From assembly GCA_947172415.1 (NCBI GenBank), contig OX359196.1:2048501-2112500 (forward strand): 64,000 nt of DNA, given 5' to 3'. Each line of letters begins with the position of its first letter. The first letter of the stretch is position 1. The DNA comes from Chondrosia reniformis (lineage: Eukaryota; Porifera; Demospongiae; Chondrillida; Chondrillidae). The notes beneath the pieces are model-generated. The model was given only the letters and a program-made list of their open reading frames with translations. It had not been told where the DNA came from and searched no databases. Below are positions 44,801 through 57,110 of the stretch, piece after piece. A program made the translations under genes and the position numbers.

Positions 44801-47490
44801 AATGCACCAATCAGATATTTGTATGATATCCATAGAGTGTGAACCAAAAGGTATTTTCATTTAATAGCCAATATAAAACAGTGAAACTTACATTGATTAA
44901 ATGGCCTAAATCAAAAGTAACTCGTATTAACATTGGAATGATAGTTGTAAGGAGAAACGATGTCAATGTATAAATGTACAGTACTTGAATATAATTTATG
45001 AGCAAACTTACACCTCTTAAATGATAAACAGAGGCACACTGTAAACCATTTAGTTGGCTCTATTTTATAGGAATCTCATAATAAAATGATTAAAATAAAT
45101 AAAATAAAACCAAAAGTGATGTTTGAGTAGGGATAGCATTGTTTTGCAATAGTGACTAGCTTATCCTGAAACATAAATAAACAAGACAGGAATCATGGAT
45201 AAGGCTAACCATTCTAAAGGGACATACATACATACTTGAATTTAAGTGACTTATATGCTAAAACACATCATAATGACACAAGTATACTGTATAAGAATCT
45301 CATTATATATACGAACTAGTTGACTACCTATGTACATACGTACACAATCCAGGAGTAATTGCAAACTGCACAGCCAGGCCACCCTAGTACAGCCAGGCCA
45401 CCCTATTACAACCAGGCCACCCTATAACAACCAGGCCACCATATTACAACCAGGCCACCCTATTACAACCAGGCCACCCTATTACAACCAGGCCACCCTA
45501 TTACAGGCAGGCCACCCTATTACAGGCAGGCCACCCTAGTACAGGCAGGCCACCCTATTACAGGCAGGCCACCCTATTACAACCAGGCCACCCTATTACA
45601 ACCAGGCCACACTATTACAACCAGGCCACCCTATTACAACCAGGCCACCCTAGTACAGGCAGGCCACCCTATTACAACCAGGCCACCCTATTACAGGCAG
45701 GCCACCCTATTACAACCAGGCCACCCTATTACAACCAGGCCACCCTATTACAGGCAGGCCACCCTATTACAGGCAGGCCACCCTAGTACAGGCAGGCCAC
45801 CCTAGTACAGGCAGGCCACCCTATTACAGGCAGGCCACCCTATTACAACCAGGCCACCCTATTACAACCAGGCCACCCTATTACAACCAGGCCACCCTAT
45901 TACAACCAGGCCACCCTATTACAACCAGGCCACCCTATTACAACCAGGCCACCCTATTACAACCAGGCCACCCTATTACAACCAGGCCACCCTATTACAA
46001 CCAGGCCACCCTATTACAACCAGGCCACCCTATTACAACCAGGCCACCCTATTACAACCAGGCCACCCTATTACAACCAGGCCACCCTATTACAGGCAGG
46101 CCACCCTATTACAGGCAGGCCACCCTATTACAACCAGGCCACCCTATTACAACCAGGCCACCCTATTACAACCAGGCCACCCTATTACAGGCAGATTACA
46201 CACAGGCCTGGAAACATACAAGAAGCCACAGGAATCATTAAAATTGAGGACAATGTTTTGTCAGACTTGGACACCTTCGCTAAAAAGGCATACAAAACTT
46301 TGACATGGACTCTTAACCATATAACACACCAACATTAATGTAACACAAACACTGGAGCTAGTAAAACACAAACACTGGAGCTAGTAAAACACAAACACCG
46401 GAGCTAGTAAAACACAAACACTGGAGCTAGTAAAACACAAACACTGGAGCTAGTAAAACACAAACACTGGAGCTAGTAAAACACAAACACTGGGGCTAAT
46501 ATAACACATAGGATGTGGCTAGTATAACATACGATGTGGCTATGATGTGGCTAGTATAACATACGATGAGGCTAGTATAACATACGATGTGGCTAGTATA
46601 ACACATACGATGTGGTTAGTATAACACAAATACTGTGGCTATACTTCTACTATATTGTATGGATAAAGAAGTCAATTAGGATCCTATTACTACACCCATT
46701 TGAGCAAGTGAGGAATCCAGTAACTGAACCTATGAAGCTTTGTCTCAAAGGAGTAAGATGCAATTTTCCATCATCACCTCATACTTAGGGCTGTGGGGCA
46801 AGCCTTTCACAACAAATAGGACTAATCTATAATCAAACAAACAGCATAGATTCACCTGATAACCCTCCAGTTTACACTCAGCAGAACAGCAAGGTATAAA
46901 CTAGTACATGACACAAAATGACCAAGGACTACCTCTTTAGTTGAAACTCTACAAGACTTATTAGCTACTCTAAGTGGATACGTTCTCCCATCACAGTACT
47001 AGAAAGTGTACTACGTATACAAATGCTAAAAAAGCGTTAACATAATCTGTAGATATCACACAATCGCCAATGTATAGACTTGTCGGACCACATTGTGTCT
47101 TCTAGTTAGCAAGAGCTTTGCAGCATTGAAAAGTTAATACTTTTGGGTGACAACGTATCCTTGACTAAAATTAGCGGAGTATACTGCTAAATTCTGGCGA
47201 GTCTGCTAAGGATACGGCCTACCACTTACCTGTAAAGTAACTAGCCTCTCGTCTACTACAATTTCCTTAGTAAGAAAATCTGCACCAATTGTAACTTTGT
47301 ACTGATTACTAAACTTTTTGCTGACATACTGATTCATAAGAGATGTCTTGCCAACTCTACAAAGGGCGGGGAAAAGTCAAGGTCAGGAGAAGCGCTTTAG
47401 AGAGGTATCTTATTCTAGATCATATCATAAGACTCACGAGCTCTCTCCTAAGAGAATAACTTTTAATATCGCCTTCCTTCGCTGAGCCAT
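41849..47490 (-). CDS. Rab7: Rab7-like small GTPase, paralogue 1 (4 exons)
   Basis: Exons 47490-47438, 47356-47230, 42715-42488 and 42076-41849 encode 211 residues. G motifs: GESSVGKTS (P-loop, with Ser where Rab7 has Gly), [10 protein letters not shown] (switch I, characteristic of Rab7), [21 protein letters not shown] (switch II, Rab7 type), IGNKLD and EASAK. The C-terminus is G-G-G-C-C-G-K-K, so the CC prenylation pair is followed by three residues. Rab7 controls late endosome and lysosome traffic. The GESS in place of GDSG near the P-loop may change nucleotide handling (inference). Intron 2 (4.5 kb) holds two minisatellites and a hAT remnant. It is head-to-head with the other Rab7 gene (ATG 47807). 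Confidence 0.9.
43390..43545 (-). pseudogene. hAT transposase C-terminal fragment
   Basis: Minus strand reads [14 protein letters not shown], then SQERLNAL, the signature of the hAT dimerisation domain. A stop follows TYL and the frame decays after it. No other part of the transposase is nearby. Intronic in the Rab7 paralogue. Confidence 0.68.
43660..43732. repeat. Foldback hairpin with cgtacccag ends
   Basis: Arms cgtacccagacctacttgcg and complement (cgcaagtggatctgggtacg) differ at one or two bases and enclose about 25 bases. The outer end matches the hairpin at 33085. Confidence 0.6.
45371..46195. repeat. 19-base minisatellite, about 43 units
   Basis: Units of 19 bases (caggccaccctattacaac and variants with ggcagg or ctagta) are repeated head-to-tail without interruption. 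At least two variant types, aaccagg and ggcagg, occur in blocks. It lies in intron 2 of the Rab7 paralogue. The frames open through it are periodic artefacts, not genes. Confidence 0.95.
46336..46640. repeat. 23-base minisatellite plus degenerate relatives
   Basis: About seven units of cacaaacactggagctagtaaaa (23 bases, a few point changes) are followed by shorter, diverged units built on gatgtggctagtataacata. Same intron as the 19-base array. Confidence 0.9.
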
Positions 47491-47806
47491 GTTGAAAGGA
47501 GTCAGTAGAGAGAGGAGTAGAGTAAGGAAGCTATTATAACTACTGTCACGAGGATTTCTTTCACGTGACTAGTCTTAGATCATGGGATGTCCCCATTTGG
47601 TATCTGTATTTGGCTCGGAGCAGTTAAAAAGCATTAACTTTATTCAGTTAGTTCCTATACAAACGGTACAGGTAGTCCAGTAGACAAACCGTAGACAGTA
47701 AACACAGTCCACAGCTTTTTATTTTACCCAGAGGCACATCTGCAAAAATCGTATTCGGCCTGTATCAAATAAGCGCCTAAGCGCATCACAGATCACGAGT
47801 TTAGAC
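47491..47806. promoter_or_regulatory. Divergent promoter region of the Rab7 pair
   Basis: The two Rab7 ATGs (minus 47490, plus 47807) are separated by 316 bases. The interval is richer in G/C than the introns. It contains tcacgtga (47571-47577 region, E-box CACGTG-like) and a palindrome-like gcgcctaagcgc (47773-47784). No TATA box was recognised. Confidence 0.55.
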
Positions 47807-50800
47807 ATGGCGACCAGACGAAAAGTTTTACTCAAGACTATTGTGTTGGGCGACAGTGGGTAAGTCCTCCTAATAGTTTAAAATAGGATGTTGTGATGTC
47901 TTTCCACTGTTGTTTGATTTGTTTTTTGGCACGAAATACCCATAAACAGATAATATTAAAATTCATATTAATATCGAAGTTAACTCCCTCATGTTTTTAC
48001 TTCTTTAGTTTGTCAAAACTATACCATGATAATATAGTTTCATTGATTGGAACTTATATATTCTGGTTTCACAATTATATGGAGAAAGTAGACTACTTAA
48101 TGCTTCAAATATTAGTATACAACCATATACAGTAAGGGGTGATTCTTGGAGCATATCGCAGCAGGGAAACTTTCAAGTTCAATCAACTTGAATATTACAA
48201 GACGTTTTGATCCGTAGATCTTACTTATCAACATAACTACGCAGTAGTGAACCTTTATAGAACCATATTCGTTCAGGTTTTGAAATCTGAGGTTCTCCCT
48301 GCCATGATATTAATTATGAATTGTTTGTATGTACTCTACAGGTGATGTTTCAAGGGTTGGAATGTACCTTATGAGTCTGTTAGGTGTGTGGGTATTTGCT
48401 GAATAGTACAGTAGTGTGTTTAGTTGTGATGGAAGCGGTTTATGATAGATAGGCAATTGCAGAGTTAGGATACCCCATGATTCTACCCTGCCTGGATATT
48501 ACTTTTTATTGTACATATGTAGATATGCTGTGTATATATGCTATCTATGTGTTTCCGATTAATGTTAGTGTTGGAAAGACATCGTTGATGAACCAGTATG
48601 TCAATAAAAAGTTTACTGTCCACTATAAGGCAACTATTGGGGCTGATTTTCTAACAAAGGAGGTTGTTGTGGACGACAGAACAGTCAATATGCAGGTTTG
48701 TTCATATGTTAGTCATTCAGTCAATATGCAGGTTTGTTCATATGTTAGTCATTCAGTCAATATGCAGGTTTGTTCATATGTTCATCATACTTACTATATT
48801 TACTTTTGACCTGTGAAAGGTATAGTGGTAGTACGGATAGTCTCCATAAATTTAACAGAAACTATACATTTCTTTGTGGAAGTGAATTGTACTATTTCTG
48901 CCCTTTGTTAGACTTATAATATATGTATTGTGTTCAGTTTTCATTATTTCACTAGTCTGAGGTAATGTGAATTAGGGGCTGCAACAGGCATATTGTTTTT
49001 GTTCTAATTTTGAGTTGTTTCACTAGTTTCATAGATGGTGGTTAATTATTCAGCTTGCCGTAGCGTTATGAAACAAGAATTTAACAGTTTCTCTCTTAGG
49101 TATATTATGCCATATGTACTAGGACTGGCTATAGATGAATATTTATGTCCATGGTCACTATGAGGAAGTACTCTAATAACCGGGTTTGCACCTTCAGCAG
49201 TTTGATCATGTGACTGCATTGTCAGCACCTTGTAGTAATTATGTTACACATATATAAATTGACATCAGCATTCCTCTGGCCACATTATAATAGCTACCCT
49301 TTTTTAATTCCACTTACTACTGTGAAGTAGTAAGTGGAATTCTGTGTTTATGGCCTTTATTTCCAGAATAAAGGTATTTTCAAAAATATCTAAATACCCG
49401 GTCCAGTGCACTAGTGAAAATAATTATTGTTTAAAGAATACATTTGTCTAATTAAATGATACAAGTAAGAAGAATGACAGCAGAAATGTTACAAGCAGCA
49501 CACAGGAATATGCTGTAATTTGTATCTTAAAGATATTGTTTAATGACTCATGCTATTTTGGATTTATAGGTTTGTACAGGTTTATTACACATTATTCTGT
49601 GGAAAGTGTTGATTAATTATACTACTCAATGGTCTGTACAGAATGAAAGTCTTATGTTTCAATTTATTGTATGATTTTTGTGTACATTAAAGGAAGACAT
49701 CAGCCCTGAATATAGTACATCTACTAGATATTCTGTAAAGAACAATGTGTAATAAACTTTTACAAACTTATAAATCCCAAAATAGCATGGTCAATGACTA
49801 GTCAATAAAGAATAGATATTGAAATACCTTTATTATTTATATTCAATCACGTACAGATTTCTGAAAACACAATTAATTTACTACGCAATTAAAACCCGAT
49901 ATACGGTAGCCAGAAATGTGACTTGTAAATCCGTATAAGTTTGGTTATATATTTTTATATCATTTTCATTTGCCGATTCTGTTGTATGGTTTCATACGTA
50001 TATACTGTATGGAGCCAAATGTTCGAGGAGCACAATTTTCGTGTTTTTGGCAGATGAGTTTTCAACCACGAAAATTGCGCTCTACAAAATTTTGCCACTT
50101 TTGTCTTCGTACACATGATAGCCACGCACCATTGCCTCCACACTGAAGCTTTTTGCTTGTCATCTCTAGACTACACGTCTTCAACACAATTTGCTCCTTC
50201 AAAATCCTTCAGCCTTGGGATGACACCTCATTTTCACATCCAATAATACGATTACTGTTATTAACAAACACTTCAAAAGGTCACGAGGCTCTCCATCCAC
50301 GAAAAATATTTCTGCGAAAACTTGGGGAAGACCAATCCTAGTCTCATGCATCCCAGACCGCTATTTCTCCTCCATATAAACGGTATAGGCTATTCACCAG
50401 ACCCTATTTCGCCGACCGTGTGACGTCATCAAGAAAATATGGAGGCAAAATAGCAGTCTGGGCTATGCGAGACTAAGCCAATCCACAAAAATTTGGTGCC
50501 CACACAGTAGATATATAGATATATATATATATAATACGGGTTCATGCGCCACTATTATAACACTTATTTTATACATCGATATATGTATAATACGAGTTCA
50601 TGCACAACTATTATAACACTTAATTTTTATGTCAATACATTGTTTTTGCAAATGGCGGCGTACAGGAAGCTTTAGTTAACAAAGCTTTTCTGTTGTTATT
50701 TATTATGTTCAGTACTCTTAAGCGTCCTCAATCGTTAAGATTAAGAATGTATATACAGTGGAACCTCTATAACGGACACTTTGGGAACTGATAGAAAGGA

Positions 50801-53800
50801 TGTTATACAGAGGTTTCCACTATTCAGAGGTTTTCACTGAGGTCAATGAATATGTAAATATGAATATATATGATTAACACTAAACCAAAATGACAGTTTA
50901 TAAAGGCTATAATGATAAACCAAAACTATTATAACAGTTACTACAATTATAGTATATAATGTTATGCTAAAGAAAATAAGATACCATAGAAGGTTAGATC
51001 CTGCCAAAAAAGTGTCCAAACTTGTTTGACTTTTACTACTGTTAATACCCAAATTAAGTGGTAACTACATCCACTAGCCTGCTGGTCTCATTAGCTTCCT
51101 TAGTGTGTCCACGATAGTCCAAGAATGCTGCTACATCCTCAAGTGATGTGACTGCTTCTCTGAAATTTCTGATCTTGGGCACAGTAGTAACCAAATCACT
51201 AATATCATCATCATTTGGTTCTTCACTTGGTTCAACTAGGTCTGAGTTAGTGTCATCTGTCAATTGTGCCAGAAACTCCTCCTCCCAGTGTTCAGAAGCC
51301 ATATCTTGGCATGTGGGCAGTTCACTGTCACCAGAAACAAACTCTTCAACACTGCAGGTTTCTCCAGAAATATCATTTATAAGGGGCTCCAAATCACCAA
51401 GGCTCGGGTCTGCATCCAAATCAGCAAAGGGATCACTGCTTGGAGTAGAGCGAGATGACACAACAGAGAAATCGGCTGTTAAAATACCAGCATTGCGAAA
51501 ACATTTTTTGATGGTTTCTGAACGAACACTTTCCCATGCTTGGGTTGCCCACCTCAATGCATGCAAAATAATGACACATTTGACAATTTCTGAAGCACAT
51601 GAAGATTCTTCTAGTTTCGCTATCACATGGCTGAGAAAAAATTTTCTGTAATGTACTTTGAAGCTCTTAATGATGCCTAGATCCAAGGGCTGGAGCATGG
51701 ACGTAGTGTTTGGCAGAAGAAACACTACTTTGATATTGCTGTATTTATCAACTACATCAACTGGGTGGCAACCAGCATTATCCATTAAAAGTAATACTGA
51801 GCGACCTTCTGATAATAACCTTTGATTGACCTTACAAAGGACTTTGTAAAGAATGTTTCCATCCATCCATGATGATGCATTGTGATAATAATGAACTGGT
51901 AGCTGCTTTTTGTCAACACCCTTAAAGCATCTTGGATTCTCTGATGACCCAATCAAAATTGGCTTTGTTTCTTTCCCTCCTGCAGCATTGACAAAAAATG
52001 CCAATGTAATCCTTTGCTTACTGTTTTTGCCTCCTTTGCAACTTTTACTCTTTTGTGCCAGACCGGTAGTTGGTAATGTCCTCCAGAAGCATCCAGTCTC
52101 ATCCATATTCCATATATCCCTGGGATTGTATCCTGCCAAAATTTCAGGGAGACGCTCCTTCCAAGACTCTATGGTCTGACCTGAGACAGAACCTGATTCA
52201 CCACTGATTTTCATCTTTTTTATGTTATGCTTCGCTTTCCACTTCTCAAGCCATCCATTGGAGGCCTTGAAATCCTCTATGTTGAGACGCTCAGCAATTT
52301 TTTTGGCCTGTTAAGAAAGGATGGGGCCATCAGGGTAGATATTTTTGCTCACAGCCATTAGGTACCACTTGTACAGGTTGTCATTTATATCTGTGTACTT
52401 TTATGTCCTGCTCCGCTTGCTGCAATGTTGGATGCCATCGGAAGCATTTGATTCATACATTTCTGTAATTGAAGCCCTTTTCTGCAAGATGGTGTAAACT
52501 TGAGTTTTTCCACATTTGAACTGCTTAGCAATTGCTTTGATATCAGGCTTGGGATGTTTCTCAGCCTCTCTGATTACACTGTATTTCTCTTTCAGTGTTA
52601 AAGCGTTTCTTGAACAGGTAGCATTCTTGAAACTTGCTGAAGCCATACTTCTCGAACACGTGGTAGAGCACCTAAGCGCCAAAAACGTTATTAACAATGT
52701 CGTACGGTACGATCAGTCTGAACAGAGTTCGGTCGTCGAAGTTGCCTCTTTTGTACGATCTATATTTATACTAGGCAGATGCTAATCATCGTGGGGCGAG
52801 CCTGAGCTGAGGCAGTCGTGCGAATAGAATATATAAGTGCGCGAATCGCGTCCCCGTAATGCCAAATTGAAAAAGGAGGCATGACGGCGTCTAGTCTTGT
52901 GAACGTGAACCAGACCCCTGGCAGTTCTTCGAACCTTTCAGGGGTGTGGTTCACGAGGCTAGACGGCCGTGGCACTAAATCGTCACAGGAAGGGTGTTAA
53001 CTAGTCGGCGCATTGGCACAGAGTTATCGCAGAGTCATGCGATCTATCTAATTCATTTTCATACAATTTTACATCTTGTTCCGTTTCATAGAGGTTTTAT
53101 TGGGGCTATATCATTTCTTTAGCGTTCGTTATACAGGATATAGAGGTTTCGTTATTCGGAGGTTACGTAAGTATGAAATCCTATGACAACTATTCGGGCC
53201 ACAGAAAAATGTCTGTAGTAGAGAGGTTTCCGCTATTCGGGGAGTCCGTTATAGGAGGTTCCACTGTATATTAAATCACAACTATGTGGTCAAGTAGTTC
53301 AAGTGCAGGGGGGGGGCAGCAGCCTCACAAGTTTTTAAACTCAAAATAATTGTCCCTTTGATTAGTTTGTACAGTAGTATGCCCTTTTAATGACTATTGT
53401 TGCTATGCTATAGCTTACTGTTACAACCAGACATTTCTGTTATGAAGTAGCTCAAGGTATGTAGACTGCCAATGATTCTAGAGGTTGTATCTGCAATCCA
53501 ATTGGACTCTTGAATAGAAATGATTTCATAATCATAAACGCTATATTTTTAAGATGATTTCGTGTTCAAATACCGTATATCCTTTAAGTGAGTGCAGTAC
53601 AAGTCAGAAAGCTAAAATTTACACTTCAAATTGTCAAATATGCATGATATTTTGCTATGACGATGTGTTAACTGTTTACTGAAATCTGGTAGCCAGTAAG
53701 TGTTAACTGCTTTACCTTTTTATAAACTGTATCATATGTGGTAAATGTTTACCGTTACGTAATTATTAATTGTGGTTGGATTAAGCTAGTTCTCTACAAA

Positions 53801-54739
53801 ACCTTAATTAATGTAACCTCTATAAGTTATGATAGTTGCTTTTTATGTTAATAATAATAATGTGTAAATAACTGCTAGTGTGTTTGATCTTACTTGCCCC
53901 TCAGATATGGGATACAGCTGGTCAGGACAGATTTCAGAGTCTAGGTGTAGCTTTCTATCGTGGAGCAGATTGTTGTGTTCTGGTGTATGATTTAACAAAT
54001 GAGATGAGCTTTAGGCATTTAGATACCTGGAGAGATGAATTCCTTATACAAGCAGGTCCTAAGGACCCTGATAACTTTCCGTTTGTGTTAGTTGGAAATA
54101 AGTTGGATGTTGTTCAGGATGGCTCAAGACAAGTGAGTTATTTAACAAGGTTGCACATATGTATGGGGTATTTTAGAATGAAAACAATGCCTTTCTTTGT
54201 GCTTCTAATATGGTTCTATTTGTCAACAAGACTTTATACTATTAAAGATGCAAGAGGGAATCTGTAAGGATCTAATTGCAGCAGTTTCACCTTTTGGTAT
54301 AGGTCTTTTCTCTGAGGTGGTCTTCAAAATGATTATGTAATTCTATTGTGATAACAAATTGTTATATGTACATAGTTTAGGTTTTTGCTGTGTTTCTAAG
54401 CAACACAGGGGTCAGCTGTCATGTGATTGTGTTACTATTTATAGCTACTTGATGCATTAGCCTGACTTGAATTTTAACAGAAAAGTCGACTAAGTTCCAA
54501 ATCTCATTTTTTGTTTACTTTAGGTAACTCAAAAGAGGGCCAAACAGTGGTGTGAGGCCAAGGGAAACATGCCCTACTTAGAGGCTAGCGCTAAAGAGGC
54601 TACTAATGTTGAGGATGCTTTTCAAATGGTAGCTAAGAGAGCACTACAAAAGGAGTCAGATATACCAGATAACCTTGTCAGTAATGCTCCTCCTATCAGA
54701 TTACAAGAAAGTCAATCAGGAAGCAAAAAGTGTTGCTAA
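47807..54739 (+). CDS. Rab7: Rab7-like small GTPase, paralogue 2 (4 exons)
   Basis: Exons 47807-47859, 48569-48695, 53905-54132 and 54524-54739 encode 207 residues. Motifs: [19 protein letters not shown] (canonical Rab7 P-loop region), [52 protein letters not shown], and a C-terminal KKCC prenylation pair. It is closer to textbook Rab7 than its divergent neighbour and probably serves late endosome-lysosome traffic. Exon sizes 53, 127 and 228 equal those of the neighbour. The exon 2 donor is triplicated (see 48682-48783). Intron 2 (5.2 kb) carries a pogo/Tigger element and smaller foldbacks; 48784-50337 is otherwise plain A/T-rich sequence. Confidence 0.93.
48682..48783 (+). repeat. Tandemly triplicated exon end with splice donor
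   Basis: A 36-base unit (starting cagtcaatatgcaggtttgt) occurs at 48682-48717, 48718-48753 and, partly, from 48754. Each unit carries the exon's last bases and a cag|gtttgt donor (gt at 48696, 48732, 48768). Units are multiples of three and open, so use of donor 2 or 3 adds 12 or 24 residues ([12 protein letters not shown] per unit). Confidence 0.9.
50338..50475. mobile_element. MITE-like foldback element
   Basis: Inverted arms of about 38 bases (tagtctcatgcatcccagac, then gctatttctcctccatat; complement at 50436-50475 with small differences) enclose about 60 bases. Intronic in the second Rab7 gene. Confidence 0.65.
51054..52697 (-). pseudogene. pogo/Tigger transposase with two in-frame stops
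   Basis: One reading frame spans 548 codons, interrupted by TAA at 52401-52403 and TAA near 52311. Order of parts: N-terminal CENP-B-type helix-turn-helix ([20 protein letters not shown], then [16 protein letters not shown]); a second DNA-binding region ([20 protein letters not shown]); and a DDE catalytic core with D in [11 protein letters not shown] in [11 protein letters not shown] and D in [13 protein letters not shown]. An acidic tail follows. The last stop lies in ttcttaacag, which could also serve as a splice acceptor, but no matching intron is evident. Otherwise intact, so insertion looks recent. Confidence 0.85.
52865..52975. repeat. Foldback within the Tigger element
   Basis: cgtctagtcttgtgaacgtg and ccagacccctg pair with caggggtgtgg and cacgaggctagacg across a 20-base loop. 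It may be a nested MITE. Confidence 0.6.
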
Positions 54740-57110
54740 ATACTTTTGTACTCTTTTGATAAAATTAATGATTTTACAAATGTAATACCTTTCAGTCCAT
54801 CTGTTTCTCTAAACCCTTAAAACAATTTTGTCAGCAAACACTCACATTGTGTATTTATCAAATAGTTTTGCCCCTATATTTTGTACTTGCACAGCTAAAT
54901 ATATGTACATGTATATATTCAAAAGATGTGTACATACGTATGTATACGTACAATCATGATAGAGAGACTGTCATGTACTAACATCACAATTGTACTTTGC
55001 TTGGAATTCTTTGGAACACTATATTCCTTGTGTACTCTATGGTGAGTGCATGCATACTTCTGTTATTTGCTTACTGTCTTTTATATTAATTTTAGAAGTA
55101 AATCACATACCATACACTAGCTCTTTTTGCAAGCTCTTTTTGCAACCTCTTTGTGTACATATGTGTATGAAGTAGCAGTGGATATCATAATTGGTCATTC
55201 TTGAGGAGTCCTGCCTTGAGCTCAAAACTGCCATGAGATGCACCACTTTTACATGCTGTGGTAAATTATGGATGGCATGCATTTCCTATTTTTACATTTT
55301 CCTATTTGAGAAAACAAAAATTTCTTTAAAACTTTTGGCAGGGAAAAACCTTTGAATATCCTGTACTACTCTAATAAAAGGATATTCACCATTCAGCCTG
55401 ACCACGAAAGATTAACATATATACTAGAGAACAATAAAAATTTTCTACAAAAATAGTTGAAGATGTAGGGATGGCACAGAAACAAGAAAGGGGTGTTACA
55501 CAGTGAAGCATTATTTATTGCATGAATCATATGTAATAATTGTTCGTACTTTTTATGGAGCATAAACTAGGAATTAGATTTTTTGGGGTGCCTGCGATAT
55601 TGTTTTCATTATTTAAACAGCCTTTTTAGTTCGCCTGAATATGACGTCATTAAAATGGCGAATTTATTGAAGCCTTGACTCTGGGGCCATGAAAACCGTC
55701 ATACTCAATATTAGCGCTATCGCTCTCGCTCCTATAGAAAAATACAGTTCGGAAAATTTAGAGTATTTTTGCTTATAAAGTAGTCCGCAAGCTTATTTCC
55801 TGGTTTAGTTACAGCGGGCGAAGAAGATGAAGAAAACGAAAATGGGAAATTTCAAAAATCGTTCATTTACCAGCGGAACACGGTCGCTCCGTGCCTTAAA
55901 GGCCAGTTTATAGCATGACTTGTCTAATTTTAACTATACATAGTTTTTTTTCGGCGATTTTCAGCCTACTAAGTTTTGGATTTTTCGCTCATATATATGC
56001 AAATGTATACACTGTAAAAATCATTGGAGGAGCTAACCACCAAAATACCTTGACCAGTACAGCCACCTTTAAATGGTGGTAATTCCCACTACCATTTTTT
56101 GGTGTTGTAGGCCACCCATTTCACCAGTGCATTCCACATTCCACAATTTTCATTTTCATTTTCATTTTGAATATTTACATAAATTTCAAAAAGATGAACC
56201 ATGCATGCATTAAAAAGTCATGTATGTTTTTACATTTTCTTCTTATACACTTCCCCAATTCTAGGGTAATAAATTCTACAAAGGAGAAGAATTATACACA
56301 TTGATCAATGGAGACAATTAATGCATGCATGCATGGTAAATGGGAAGTATATATATGCAGAATCAAATATGGAAACTAAAATGTACATATACACTTGAAA
56401 TTGGACTTTTTATATACACCATTAGTAAATCAAAGTATATAACAGGCATTGTGTGGTATACAAATCACTCGCATGCTCTGCTAGTATACATGGAGGAGCT
56501 GTCAACAGACCTACAAGAGGAATGTATAAACAATGAATATCATTTAAAGAGTTTGTGGTTGGAGGATAAAGAACTCTGTCTAGAAATCTGATAGAATCCT
56601 TCAAACAAAACTGCAGGAACAATTAACTGCAAGCACAAGTCACATCATGACATGATGATATAATTCCTTTCCCAACTGGATCATCTGACAGTCATATATA
56701 TAGCTTATAGCAATAGCATACATGCAAGAAGGACCCTTCATAAACATTTTCTCAATGAATTCCTAAAAAGCATATCCACATCAGGAAACTATTGCATGCA
56801 TATACGTACATACCTGCCTTCTGTTTCTAGCTGCATGGGACCATACCATAAGGTGCAGGGCCACCCTTGCATGTTGCTTCTCCCCTGGCCATATACCATA
56901 CCAGGGTATATACTTCAGGTATGTGCATATATGCATTTTGCATTCCTATATACAGGTATATATAATGAGATCCATTGAAACTTTAAAACCATATTCATAG
57001 CATTAACTAATGAATAGCGCAGGCCCTCTATAACAATGGAACCTCACACTATAATTATATATGCATGGGTCAAGTATAGTAAATCAAGTTCTATTGCGTG
57101 GTTGATCAGC
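54740..57110. other. Intergenic region right of Rab7
   Basis: Contains a repeat at 55423-55900 related, in inverse orientation, to 11860-12395 (shared words agagaacaataaaaattt, gactctggggccatgaaaac, cgtcatactcaata). Also (gcat)n at 56322-56336 and TA-rich tracts. Short open frames at 56340 and 56796 lack splice or domain support. Confidence 0.6.
55423..55900. repeat. Second copy of the 11860-12395 repeat family, inverted
   Basis: The piece 55423-55515 matches the foldback arm at 12173-12240, and 55665-55860 matches the complement of 11870-12060. Order is rearranged, as expected for non-autonomous repeats. Confidence 0.62.

Larger units (their letters stand above)
50756..53266 (-). mobile_element. 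pogo/Tigger DNA transposon with intact ends
   Basis: The left end cagtggaacctctataacgg and right end (complement cagtggaacctcctataacg) are inverted repeats, each flanked by TA. Inside is a minus-strand transposase (51054-52697). Sub-terminal repeats of tagaggtttccg type recur near both ends (50805-50835, 53140-53235). Inserted in intron 2 of the second Rab7 gene, antisense to it. Confidence 0.88.

Noticed and set aside
45330-45539. Open frame with repeated Pro/Thr-rich peptide
   Set aside because: It is the 19-base minisatellite read through; 19-mers rotate the frame and there is no splice or domain support.
45371-46195. CRISPR-like array
   Set aside because: Units are contiguous with no spacers, in a eukaryotic intron.
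49303-49345. Small hairpin attccacttactac/gtagtaagtggaat
   Set aside because: Real inverted repeat but isolated and short; no evidence of an RNA gene or element.
51148-51651. 167-residue plus-strand frame
   Set aside because: Antisense shadow of the Tigger transposase.
56340-56591. Possible upstream exon of the SAM gene
   Set aside because: Composition is like the flanks, no convincing splice sites, and the SAM gene has a good start at 57111.
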